NCBI GenBank assembly: GCA_052387815.1
Contig: JBQTIU010000047.1
Coordinates: 1 to 37,320, forward strand
Reading direction: 5' to 3'
Origin: JBQTIU01 sp052387815
Lineage (GTDB): Bacteria; Pseudomonadota; Alphaproteobacteria; CACIAM-22H2
DNA: 37,320 bases
Shown here: positions 22,999 to 30,615 of the stretch, piece after piece
How positions within the stretch are numbered: position 1 is the first letter of the stretch
Layout of the letters: every line of letters starts with the position of its first letter
Program-made: the position numbers and the translations under genes
Notes under the pieces: model-generated
The model's input: only the letters and a program-made list of their open reading frames with translations
Databases searched by the model: none
Told to the model about the DNA's origin: nothing

Positions 22999-24057
22999 AT
23001 GAGCCGCTTCGCCACATCCGCGGGTCCGCTGGCATTCGCCGCCGCTCTCCTCTTGGGCGCCGGCATCGCCGCGGCCGACCCGGCCACGATGCGCGTGGCC
23101 GGAAACTTTTCGTCGAACAACAAGCATGTCGACGGCATCGAAAAGCCATTCTTCGAATCGCTCGCCAAGAATACCGGCATCGGCCTGGCCATGAACTACA
23201 ACCCGATGGATGTGGTCGGGGTCCAGGCCGCCGACGCCCTGCGCCTGTTGCGCTCGGGCACCTTCGACGTGATGTCGGTCCAGATCGGCATGGCCTCGCG
23301 CGACGACCCGTTCTTCGAGGGCCTCGATCTCATCGGCGTGTCCACCGATATGGCGTCGCTACGCAAGGCGGTGGAGGTCTATCGCGAGGCCTTCGACCGG
23401 CGGCTCCAGGAGCGCTTCAACGCTAAGGTGATGACGCTGTGGCCGTTCGGCCCCCAGGTCTTCTATTGCAACGCCGAAATCAGGCGCATCGACGACTTCA
23501 AGGGACTCAAGATCCGTGTTTTCACGCCGTCGATGGCGGCGCTCGTCCAGTTCCTCGGCGCGACTCCGATCACGCTTCAGTTCAGCGAGGTCTATCCCGC
23601 CCTCCAGCGCGGGGTCGCCAATTGCGCCGTCACCTCGCCTACCTCAGGCAACACCGGAAAATGGCCGGAAGTGACCAACCATTTCCTGCCCCTGGCGCTA
23701 TCGGGGTCGGTGCAGGGCCACTTCATGAACCTGGAATACTGGAAGAAATTCTCCACCGACAGCCAGAACAAGATTCTCGCCTTGTTCCGCAAGATGGAAG
23801 ACCAGATGTGGGAGCTGGCCGTCTCCGCCAACACCGACGCCGTCAACTGCAATGTCGGCAAGGAGCCGTGCACGGAGGGCGTGCGCTACAAGATGAAGCT
23901 GGTCGAGGTCACGCCCGAGGCTAAGGCGAAGGTCAAGGAGGCGGTGTCCGCCGTGGTCCTGCCGGTGTGGAAGAAGACCTGCAATAACGTCGATCCCAAG
24001 TGCAGCGAGGTCTGGAACGCGACCGTCGGCAAGGTAGCCGGCTATCGGATCGACTGA
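22999..24057 (+). CDS. dctP: TRAP substrate-binding protein (DctP), system 2
   Basis: The 352-residue product has a signal peptide (LAFAAALLLGAGIAAA, cleavage before DPATM) and the DctP fold. The carboxylate-binding segment is DFKGLKIRVFTPS and the family stretch is EVYPALQRGVANCAVT. AAGGAAGG lies 7 nt before the ATG. Unusual for the family, the last quarter has four cysteines in two pairs (NCNVGKEPC and CNNVDPKC) that could form disulphides in the periplasm. A repeat hairpin separates it from dctQ. Confidence 0.92.
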   Translation: MSRFATSAGPLAFAAALLLGAGIAAADPATMRVAGNFSSNNKHVDGIEKPFFESLAKNTGIGLAMNYNPMDVVGVQAADALRLLRSGTFDVMSVQIGMASRDDPFFEGLDLIGVSTDMASLRKAVEVYREAFDRRLQERFNAKVMTLWPFGPQVFYCNAEIRRIDDFKGLKIRVFTPSMAALVQFLGATPITLQFSEVYPALQRGVANCAVTSPTSGNTGKWPEVTNHFLPLALSGSVQGHFMNLEYWKKFSTDSQNKILALFRKMEDQMWELAVSANTDAVNCNVGKEPCTEGVRYKMKLVEVTPEAKAKVKEAVSAVVLPVWKKTCNNVDPKCSEVWNATVGKVAGYRID

Positions 24058-24118
24058 GGCGTCAAGCGCGCCGGCGGGGGCCGTTGATCGCTGCCGGCCG
24101 AGAATCTTCTTTTCGTGC

Positions 24119-24144
24119 AGGGGCGGGTTTCAAGATCCGCCCCT
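24119..24144. repeat. Short copy of the GC-rich palindromic repeat
   Basis: AGGGGCGG and CCGCCCCT form an 8-bp perfect stem around a 10-nt loop containing TTTCAAG, as in the double element at 553-607. It lies in the dctP-dctQ gap of TRAP system 2 and would fold in the message. Confidence 0.65.
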
Positions 24145-24162
24145 CGGCGTCGAGGAATCCGA

Positions 24163-24768
24163 ATGACGGACCCTCCTCCCTTTCAGCGGCTCATCGTGCC
24201 GGTGGTGCGCTGGGCCGCCATTCTGTGCGGCTACGGCTTGCTCCTTTTCGCGCTCGCGACCGGCGCCGAGATCATCGGGCGCAAGGTCTTCGCCTTCTCC
24301 CTGCTTGGCGTCGACGAGTTCGGCGGCTACATGCTCGCGATCATGAGCGCGGTCGGGTTCTCCTACACGCTCCTGCAGCGCGGCCATACGCGGATCGATA
24401 TTTTCATGCGGCCGCTGCCGGCGAGGATGCAGGCGGCGCTCAACCTGCTCGCCGCCTTGTCGCTGGCCGGCTACGCCGTGTTCATGGTCTGGCGCGGCTG
24501 GTTCGTGCTCGGCGAGAGCATCGAGTTCAAGAGCATCTCCGGCACGCCCCTGCAGACGCCGCTCTGGCAACCCCAGGGCATTTGGGAGATCGGCCTCGTC
24601 CTGTTCGCCGCGATCGCCTGCCTGCTGGCCGGCCATGCGGTCGTACTCATGTTCCGCGATTCAAGAAGGCTCAACGCCCTCTATGGCCCGCCAACCATCC
24701 GCGAGGAGATCGAGGCGGAGCTGGGGCCGGAGCGTGTGCGTGCCACCAAGGGCGGGAGCGCGCCATGA
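24163..24768 (+). CDS. dctQ: TRAP transporter small membrane subunit (DctQ), system 2
   Basis: The 201-residue protein has four membrane segments and the family loop LLGVDEFGGYMLAIMSAVGF. It is longer than usual because of a cytoplasmic tail rich in charged residues (EEIEAELGPERVRATKGG). The ATG at 24163 has GAGGA 6 nt upstream. It overlaps dctM as ATGA. Confidence 0.92.
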   Translation: MTDPPPFQRLIVPVVRWAAILCGYGLLLFALATGAEIIGRKVFAFSLLGVDEFGGYMLAIMSAVGFSYTLLQRGHTRIDIFMRPLPARMQAALNLLAALSLAGYAVFMVWRGWFVLGESIEFKSISGTPLQTPLWQPQGIWEIGLVLFAAIACLLAGHAVVLMFRDSRRLNALYGPPTIREEIEAELGPERVRATKGGSAP

Positions 24769-26069
24769 TCGACGTCGGCGCCGCGGCGACCGGATTCGTC
24801 ATCATGCTGGCCCTGATGTTCATCGGCCTGCATGTCGCCACCGCCATGTTCATCATCGCCATCCTGGGGGCGGCGATCTATCTTGGGCCGCCGGCGGTGA
24901 TGTCATTCGGCCTCCAGTTCTGGGGCGCCACCAACAATTTCGTCCTGATTGCGGTTCCGCTGTTCGTGCTTTTGGGCGAGATCCTGGTCCGCGGCGGGTT
25001 CACCGACCGGATGTATGCGGCGCTCTCGGACTGGCTCAACCCGCTGCCCGGTGGGCTCCTGCACACCAACATCGGCACCTGTGCGATGTTCGCGGCGATT
25101 TCCGGGTCCTCGGTCGCCACGGCGGCGACCATCGGCACGGTGGCGCTGCCGGCTTTCAAGAACCGGCGTTACGATCAGCGCATGGTCTTGGGCTCGGTGG
25201 CGGCCGGGGCGACGCTCGGCATCCTGATCCCGCCCAGCATCAACATGATCATCTACGGCGCGATGACCAGCACCTCGGTCGGACGCCTGTATGCCGCCGG
25301 GCTGTTGCCGGGCCTGCTGCTGACCGCGCTGTTCATGCTGGTGATCGTCATCGCCTGCTGGCTCAATCCGCTGTTCGCCGGCGAGGTCGAGCCGCCCCGG
25401 GCGATACGCGAGCGGCTGCGCCGGCTCGTCGACCTGGCGCCGCCGCTGCTCATCTTCGGCCTGGTCATGGGCAGCATCTATTTCGGCTGGGCGACGGCGA
25501 CCGAAGCGGCGGCGGTCGGCGTGCTGGTGGCCCTCTCGCTCGTCGCCGGCGCGGGTCGGCTCAGCTTCTCGATGCTGCATCAGTGCTTCGCCGCCACGGT
25601 CGGCGTCACCGCCATGATCATGCTGATCCTCGCCGCCGCGTTCTACCTCAATTTCGTCCTCGGCATCATGGGCATTCCCCAGACGCTCGCCGCCTTCGTC
25701 ACGCGGCTCGGCGCCACGCAGCTCGAATTGATCCTGATCCTGACCATCTTCTACCTGATCCTCGGCTGCTTCCTCGAGACGCTGTCGATGGTGGTCGGCA
25801 CCATCCCGGTGGTCGTTCCGCTGATCGTCGCCGCCGGCATCGACCCGGTTTGGTTCGGCATCTTCCTGGTGGTCATGGCGGAGATGGCCTTGATCACCCC
25901 GCCCGTGGGCATGAACCTGTACGTGGTCCAGGGCGTGCGCGGGGAAGGGGTGATCACCGACGTCGTCGTCGGAACCCTGCCGTTCCTCGTCATGATGCTG
26001 GTCCTGGTGGCGATCCTGACGTTCTTCCCCGACGTCGCTTTGTGGCTGCCGCGGGTTTCATTCGGTTAG
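24765..26069 (+). CDS. dctM: TRAP transporter large membrane subunit (DctM), system 2
   Basis: The 434-residue protein has about 12 membrane segments and motifs AAISGSSVATAATIG, GATLGILIPPSINMIIYG and ALITPPVGMNLYVVQG. Start ATG at 24765 overlaps dctQ by 4 bp. It ends 16 bp before the amidohydrolase, so the enzyme is in the same transcript. Confidence 0.95.
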   Translation: MIDVGAAATGFVIMLALMFIGLHVATAMFIIAILGAAIYLGPPAVMSFGLQFWGATNNFVLIAVPLFVLLGEILVRGGFTDRMYAALSDWLNPLPGGLLHTNIGTCAMFAAISGSSVATAATIGTVALPAFKNRRYDQRMVLGSVAAGATLGILIPPSINMIIYGAMTSTSVGRLYAAGLLPGLLLTALFMLVIVIACWLNPLFAGEVEPPRAIRERLRRLVDLAPPLLIFGLVMGSIYFGWATATEAAAVGVLVALSLVAGAGRLSFSMLHQCFAATVGVTAMIMLILAAAFYLNFVLGIMGIPQTLAAFVTRLGATQLELILILTIFYLILGCFLETLSMVVGTIPVVVPLIVAAGIDPVWFGIFLVVMAEMALITPPVGMNLYVVQGVRGEGVITDVVVGTLPFLVMMLVLVAILTFFPDVALWLPRVSFG

Positions 26070-26085
26070 CCGGCCTCGAGCCAGC

Positions 26086-27603
26086 ATGACGACGCTGATC
26101 CGCAACGCGCGCGTGCTCGCCCTCGACGACGACGACCGCGAGTGGCCCCGCGCCGACATCCTGATCGAGGGCAACCGCATCGCCGCCATCGGCCCCGACC
26201 TCGGCCTGGGCCTCGCCCATCCGCCCGCCAAGGCGATCGAGGCGGCGGGCCTCTTGGCCATGCCGGGCCTCGTCAACGGCCATTTCCACTCGCCAGGCAA
26301 CATGATGGCGGGGGCCGTGCCCGACCTGCCGCTCGAGCTGTTCATGCTCTACGAGGTGCCGCCGCTCGACGCCCCCGTCGCCTCCGGCCGGCTCGGCTAC
26401 GTCCAGACTCTCATCGGCGCCGTTGAGATGCTGAAAGGCGGGGTCACTGCCGTGCACGACGACGCCTACCACAATCCCTATCCCACGGAGGCCGGCATCG
26501 ACGCCATCATGCAGGCCTACGCCGACAGCGGGATCAGGGCCACGGTGTCGATCAACCATCCCAACCTGGTCGAATATGAGAAATACCCCTTCCTTGGCGA
26601 CCTGTTGCCGGCCGAGCTCAAGCGCGAGATGGAGCGGGCGCGCGCCTTCACGCCGGCCGAGATCGCCTCCCTTTACGAGGGCTTCATCAAGCGCTGGCAC
26701 GGGCAGGCGGACGACCGGCTGCGGGTCGCGGTCTCCAATTCGGCGCCCCAGCGCGTCGCGCCGGACTATTTCGCCGCGCTTTCCGACTTGAGCCGGCGCT
26801 ACGACCTGCCCTTCGACATGCATATCCTGGAAACCAAACTCCAGCGCGTGCTCGGCGAGGACAAGTTCGGCAAGTCGCTGGTCCGCTACGTGGACGATCT
26901 TGGCTTCCTCGACCACCGCGTGATGGTGATCCACGCCATATGGGTGGACGAGCCGGACATGGCGATCATAGCCCGGGCCGGCTGCACGGTCGCGCACAAC
27001 CCGGTCTGCAACTTGAAGCTCGGCAGCGGCATCATGCCCTTGCGGCGGCTTTTGGAGCACGGCATCCCGGTCGCGCTGGGCAGCGACGAGCGCAATAGCG
27101 ACGACACCACCAACATGTGGGGCGTCGCCAAGCTCGCCTCGCTCATCCACCGGGTGGCCGAGCCCGACTACCGGCGCTGGCCGCGGGCCGGAGAAATCCT
27201 GCGCTGCCTTACCCGCGGCGGGGCGCGCGGCATGCGCCGCCACCACGAGGTCGGCATGCTCGCCCCGGGCTATCAGGCCGATATCATCCTGGTCGATCTC
27301 GACGCCTTGCCGTTCACGCCCTTGAACGATCTCCGCCGCCAGCTCGTCCATTGCGAGAACGGCTCCTCGGTGGTCATGACCATGGTCGCGGGCAAGGTCG
27401 TGGTGGACAAGGGCCGGGTGCTGAGCGTGGACGAGGCGGCGCTCAAGGCGGAGGCGCGGGCGCTGTTGCCGGCCTTGCACGCCGGACTCGCGCGCACGCA
27501 AGCCGCCGCCGATCGCCTCGCGCCCCATTACAGCGCGATGTATTTCAAGGCGGCCGGGCGCGAGGTCGGCCTCAACCGCTGGGCGGGACCCATGAAGCCG
27601 TGA
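26086..27603 (+). CDS. Metal-dependent amidohydrolase, TrzA/AtzB/cytosine-deaminase type
   Basis: The 505-residue enzyme is an amidohydrolase TIM barrel with the metal ligands in place: His66 and His68 (GHFHSPGN), His246 with Glu249 (DMHILE), His283 (IHAIW) and Asp334 (LGSDERNSDD). The pattern suits one-metal deaminases and dechlorinases acting on N-heterocycles, such as cytosine, guanine or triazines. The ATG at 26086 has only a weak ribosome binding site and is probably coupled to dctM 16 bp upstream. It should act on the TRAP system 2 substrate or its product. Confidence 0.88.
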   Translation: MTTLIRNARVLALDDDDREWPRADILIEGNRIAAIGPDLGLGLAHPPAKAIEAAGLLAMPGLVNGHFHSPGNMMAGAVPDLPLELFMLYEVPPLDAPVASGRLGYVQTLIGAVEMLKGGVTAVHDDAYHNPYPTEAGIDAIMQAYADSGIRATVSINHPNLVEYEKYPFLGDLLPAELKREMERARAFTPAEIASLYEGFIKRWHGQADDRLRVAVSNSAPQRVAPDYFAALSDLSRRYDLPFDMHILETKLQRVLGEDKFGKSLVRYVDDLGFLDHRVMVIHAIWVDEPDMAIIARAGCTVAHNPVCNLKLGSGIMPLRRLLEHGIPVALGSDERNSDDTTNMWGVAKLASLIHRVAEPDYRRWPRAGEILRCLTRGGARGMRRHHEVGMLAPGYQADIILVDLDALPFTPLNDLRRQLVHCENGSSVVMTMVAGKVVVDKGRVLSVDEAALKAEARALLPALHAGLARTQAAADRLAPHYSAMYFKAAGREVGLNRWAGPMKP

Positions 27604-27661
27604 CCTCCTCCCCAACCCACCCGCCCCTGCGCCAGAGCGCGAGGGGAGGGAAGGGTGGGGG
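27604..27661. repeat. Imperfect palindromic intergenic repeat
   Basis: A C-rich arm (CCCCAACCCACCCGCCCC) pairs imperfectly with a G-rich arm (GAGGGGAGGGAAGGGTGGGG) around TGCGCCAGAGCGC. Elements of this kind are spread between genes in many alphaproteobacteria. Here it fills most of the amidohydrolase to racemase gap. Confidence 0.6.
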
Positions 27662-27680
27662 CAATTCGGGAGAGCCACCA

Positions 27681-28427
27681 ATGAAGATTCTGGTCGTCAA
27701 CGGCAACACCAGCCAGACCGTAACCGACACGGTGGCGAAGGCGGCGCGCGAGGCCGCCTCGCCGGGGACCGAGATCCTCGCCGTCACCGCCCGGTTCGGC
27801 GCGCGCATCATCACCAGCCGCAGCGAGAACGCGATCGCCGCCCATGCGGTGCTCGAGCGGATGGCGCAGCACGCCCGCGACTGCGATGCGGCGCTCATCG
27901 CCGTGTCGTTCGACACCGCGCTCGACGCCGCCCGCCAGCTCCTGCCGATCCCCGTGGTCGGCATGACCGAGGCGAGCATGCTGACCGCCTGCATGCTGGG
28001 GGGCAAGTTTGGCATGGTCGTATTCGGCCGGCGCTGCGCGCCGATGTACGCCGAGCTCATCGAATGCCACGGCCTCGCGGCGCGGCTGGCGGGCTTGACT
28101 GCGATCGAGGCTTCGGCGACCAGCGTCTACAGCGATCCCGGCTCGGTGATGGCCGAGATCGCCGCCACCGCCGATCGGCTGGTCGACCGCGACGGCGCCG
28201 AGACCGTGGTCCTGGCGGGCGCCGCCATGGCCGGCATGGCGCCGGCCCTGCAGCCCAAGATCCGCGTCCCCGTCCTCGATGGCATCGCCTGCGGCATTCG
28301 CCAGGCGGAAGTCCTGGTGCGCTTGCGCGCGCCCAAGCCGACGGCCGGCAGCTACGCGCACCCTTCGCCCAAGGAATTAGTGGGAGTCGATCCGGCGCTC
28401 GCCGCCTTTTTCGCCGAGCGAAGTTAG
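27681..28427 (+). CDS. Asp/Glu/hydantoin racemase-family protein lacking both catalytic cysteines
   Basis: The 248-residue protein has the family fold: MKILVVNGNTS at the start, LDAARQLLPIPVVGMTEAS in the middle and VPVLDGIACGI near the end. Hydantoin and allantoin racemases use two cysteines as acid and base, at about positions 76 and 181. Here the matching residues are Ser76 (AVSFDTALD) and Gly180 (VLAGAAM where the family has LGCAGM). Racemase activity is therefore doubtful; it may be a decarboxylase, isomerase or binding protein. GGGAGAG precedes the ATG at 27681. Its last 51 bp overlap the convergent serine hydrolase gene. Confidence 0.85.
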   Translation: MKILVVNGNTSQTVTDTVAKAAREAASPGTEILAVTARFGARIITSRSENAIAAHAVLERMAQHARDCDAALIAVSFDTALDAARQLLPIPVVGMTEASMLTACMLGGKFGMVVFGRRCAPMYAELIECHGLAARLAGLTAIEASATSVYSDPGSVMAEIAATADRLVDRDGAETVVLAGAAMAGMAPALQPKIRVPVLDGIACGIRQAEVLVRLRAPKPTAGSYAHPSPKELVGVDPALAAFFAERS

Positions 28428-29489
28428 CCCCGCCCTCACATCGGCGAGCCATAGCTCGAGCGCCCCCTCGCAGACGTCCATCCCGCGATCGGAGTTGGTG
28501 AGCACGACCAGGCCGGCCTGCGCCTGCGGCCAGGCGGCCATGAGCGCGCGCCAGCCCCGGTTCATGCCGTGATGGCCGACCAGGCGCACGCCGCCCGGCA
28601 AGGATTCGATTTCGCAGCCGAGCCCGTATTCCGACCACAATCCGTCGACGCGCCCGGTCGTGGCGGCCGGCGTCGTGAGGGTGGCGAGGCCCTCGGCCGA
28701 GACGATGTGGCGTCCCGCCGGCTCGCCCGCCGGGCCGACCGCGAAGGCGGCAAGGAACCGCGCGAGGTCGCCGGCGGTGGCGTAAAGCCCGGCGGCGGCG
28801 GCGGCGCGGAACCGGAAATTCGGCAGCCTCGTGCCATCGGCCGCATAGGCGTGCGCCGTGGCGGGCTCGAGCTCCGGCGCCCACTCGAAGGCGCTTTCCT
28901 GCATGCCGAGCTGCGCCAGCACATGAGCGTGCATGTGGCTGGCGAAGTCCTCGCCGCACGCCTCTTCGATGAGGAGATGGAGCAGCGTATAGCCACCGCC
29001 CGAATAGGAGAACCGCGAGCCGGGGGGCGCGATCACCCGCACCTCGCCCGCCCCCTCGCTCGCTCCCGATAGGCTTGCCTCGAGACTCGGTAGGGGCTGG
29101 TCTGGGAGCGAGCCGGGGACATCGGGCAGCGACAGGCCGGCGGTGTGGCTCAGGATGCGGCGCACCGTCACGGCGCGATGGTCGAAGGGCGAGGGCGGCA
29201 GGCGCCAGCGCTTGAGGCGCGTCTCGACCGGCTCATCAAGCCCGATCGCGCCCATCTCGGCCAACCGCATGATCGCCCAGGCGACGAGCGTCTTGCCGAG
29301 CGAGGCCGCCTGGAACACGGTGCCGGCCTCCACGGGCCGGCCGTCCTCGACGCGCGCGGTGCCGAACCCCGCGACCCAGTCGACCTGGCCTCGCCGCACG
29401 AGCGCGAGCGCGGCGCCGGGGACGCGATGGGCCGCGAGCCAGCACGGCAGCTTGGCCTCGAGTCGCCGCCGGACCTCCGCGCTGGTCAT
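28377..29489 (-). CDS. Beta-lactamase-fold serine hydrolase (class C/EstB type)
   Basis: The 370-residue protein has the nucleophile motif SLGK (63-66), the YSG motif with Tyr162 and the late HHGMN that replaces the KTG of beta-lactamases. This fits esterases, amidases and D-aminopeptidases of this fold rather than a resistance enzyme. No signal peptide is seen, so it should be cytoplasmic. The ATG at 29489 overlaps the deacetylase stop as ATGA. The 3' end overlaps the racemase-like gene by 51 bp. Confidence 0.85.
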   Translation of the reverse strand: MTSAEVRRRLEAKLPCWLAAHRVPGAALALVRRGQVDWVAGFGTARVEDGRPVEAGTVFQAASLGKTLVAWAIMRLAEMGAIGLDEPVETRLKRWRLPPSPFDHRAVTVRRILSHTAGLSLPDVPGSLPDQPLPSLEASLSGASEGAGEVRVIAPPGSRFSYSGGGYTLLHLLIEEACGEDFASHMHAHVLAQLGMQESAFEWAPELEPATAHAYAADGTRLPNFRFRAAAAAGLYATAGDLARFLAAFAVGPAGEPAGRHIVSAEGLATLTTPAATTGRVDGLWSEYGLGCEIESLPGGVRLVGHHGMNRGWRALMAAWPQAQAGLVVLTNSDRGMDVCEGALELWLADVRAGLTSLGEKGGERRIDSH

Positions 29490-30358
29490 CGCGCCGGCCC
29501 CTCGGCAAAGGCCGCGATGTCGCCGGCACGGGCGAGCCAGATGGCATCCGCATGCGCCCTTACATGCCGAAGCGCCGGGCGCAGCCGGCGCAAGCGGAAC
29601 GGCTGGCCGACGATATAGCTGTGGAGAGCTACCCCAAACACCAGCGGCTGGCCCGCCGATTGGTCGCGCATCTCGTCGAACTGGTCGACGATCATGTCCG
29701 CGAACTCGGCGGCCGACGCACGACGGCCGACGATCGCCGTCGAGTCGTTGATCTCCTGCGGGTAGGGCAGGGCCAGCAACGGGCCGGCGCGGGTTGAAAG
29801 CCGGATCGGCTGGTCGTCGCAGCACCAGTCGAGGACATACGCGTACCCTGCTTCCTTCAGGAGGTCGGGAGTCCACGTGCTTTCGGCGATCCACGGCCCC
29901 AGCCATCCCTTGGGCGCCTGGCCCTCGTGCCACCGGATGGTTGCCGTCGCCTCGGCGATCAGCGCCCGCTCGCCCGCCTCGTCGAGCACGTCTTGCCGCT
30001 CGGAGTTGGTCCGCCCGTGGGCGGCAATCTCGTGTCCGCCGGCGCGGAATGCCGCCATCACCTCGGGGCAGTGGGCATAAGCCGCGGAATTGACCAGCAG
30101 CGTGACCGGGATCGACAGCTCGTCGAACAGCGCCTTGAGCCGCCACACGCCGACGCGGTTGCCGTAGTCGCGCCAGGCATAGTTGAGCACGTCGGGCTCA
30201 CCACCGGCCGGCACGAGATCCTCGGTCAGTCCCTCGCCGAACGCATAGTGCTCGATGTTGAGCGCGACATAGACGGCAAGCCGCTTGCCCCCCGGCCAGG
30301 CGCGATCGGCCCGCCCGAGGATCGGCGCGTATGGGTATCGGCCATGGCTTTTGAGCAT
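29486..30358 (-). CDS. Polysaccharide deacetylase-family protein, PuuE/NodB type
   Basis: The 290-residue protein belongs to the cytoplasmic group of NodB-fold hydrolases that includes the metal-independent allantoinase PuuE. Markers are HGRYPYAPI at the start, AVYVALNIEHYAFGEG, LNYAWRDYGNRVGVWRL, HEIAAHGRTNSERQ and WIAESTWTPDLL. Such enzymes open cyclic ureides or remove acyl groups. The ATG at 30358 fits the family N-terminus but the ribosome binding site is weak. It is divergent from iorA, with 257 bp between the two starts, and overlaps the serine hydrolase, so the two form an operon. Confidence 0.85.
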   Translation of the reverse strand: MLKSHGRYPYAPILGRADRAWPGGKRLAVYVALNIEHYAFGEGLTEDLVPAGGEPDVLNYAWRDYGNRVGVWRLKALFDELSIPVTLLVNSAAYAHCPEVMAAFRAGGHEIAAHGRTNSERQDVLDEAGERALIAEATATIRWHEGQAPKGWLGPWIAESTWTPDLLKEAGYAYVLDWCCDDQPIRLSTRAGPLLALPYPQEINDSTAIVGRRASAAEFADMIVDQFDEMRDQSAGQPLVFGVALHSYIVGQPFRLRRLRPALRHVRAHADAIWLARAGDIAAFAEGPAR

Positions 30359-30543
30359 CGCACTGTCCGGCAATCCGCGAATCCGGCTCGACCGCCGGCT
30401 CGATGAGCGTATCGCGCTGCGACGATAAAACCTAGTCGGGGCGCGAGGACGGGCTCGCCGGCATCGCCGCCGACCATGTGCTCGAGCGCGTGGGGTCGCC
30501 ATGCCTGCGATACAAGCTGTGAAGCGGCGGCGAGCCGTGGGGA

Positions 30544-30572
30544 TTGAACCCGCCGTGCGGCGGGCCTATTGT
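30544..30572 (+). promoter_or_regulatory. iorA: Probable promoter of the ior operon with a dyad spacer
   Basis: TTGAAC (30544-30549) and TATTGT (30567-30572) are 17 bp apart. The spacer is filled by CCGCCGTGCGGCGGG, a hairpin-forming dyad that could be an operator. Transcription would begin near 30579, 37 nt before the ACG at 30616. This rules out the upstream in-frame TTG at 30544, which is itself the -35 box. Confidence 0.5.
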
Positions 30573-30603
30573 TCGACGATCCGGCGTTCCCGAACCGAAC
30601 CTT

Positions 30604-30610
30604 GAGGAGG
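30604..30610 (+). promoter_or_regulatory. iorA: Ideal ribosome binding site before a non-standard start
   Basis: GAGGAGG ends 5 nt before ACG (30616-30618). No ATG, GTG or TTG lies in frame within 30 nt downstream, so this site points to ACG as the start of iorA. Confidence 0.7.
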
Positions 30611-30615
30611 TTCCC

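Noticed and set aside
21453..23192. 579-codon minus-strand frame opposite the aminotransferase
   Set aside because: The composition is a mirror of the coding strand, and the plus-strand enzyme has all PLP motifs.
25990..27681. 563-codon minus-strand frame opposite the amidohydrolase
   Set aside because: The plus strand has every metal ligand of the family; the minus frame shows no recognisable motif.
28377..29489. Beta-lactamase resistance gene
   Set aside because: There is no signal peptide, and the late motif is HHG rather than KTG, which fits esterases and amidases of this fold.
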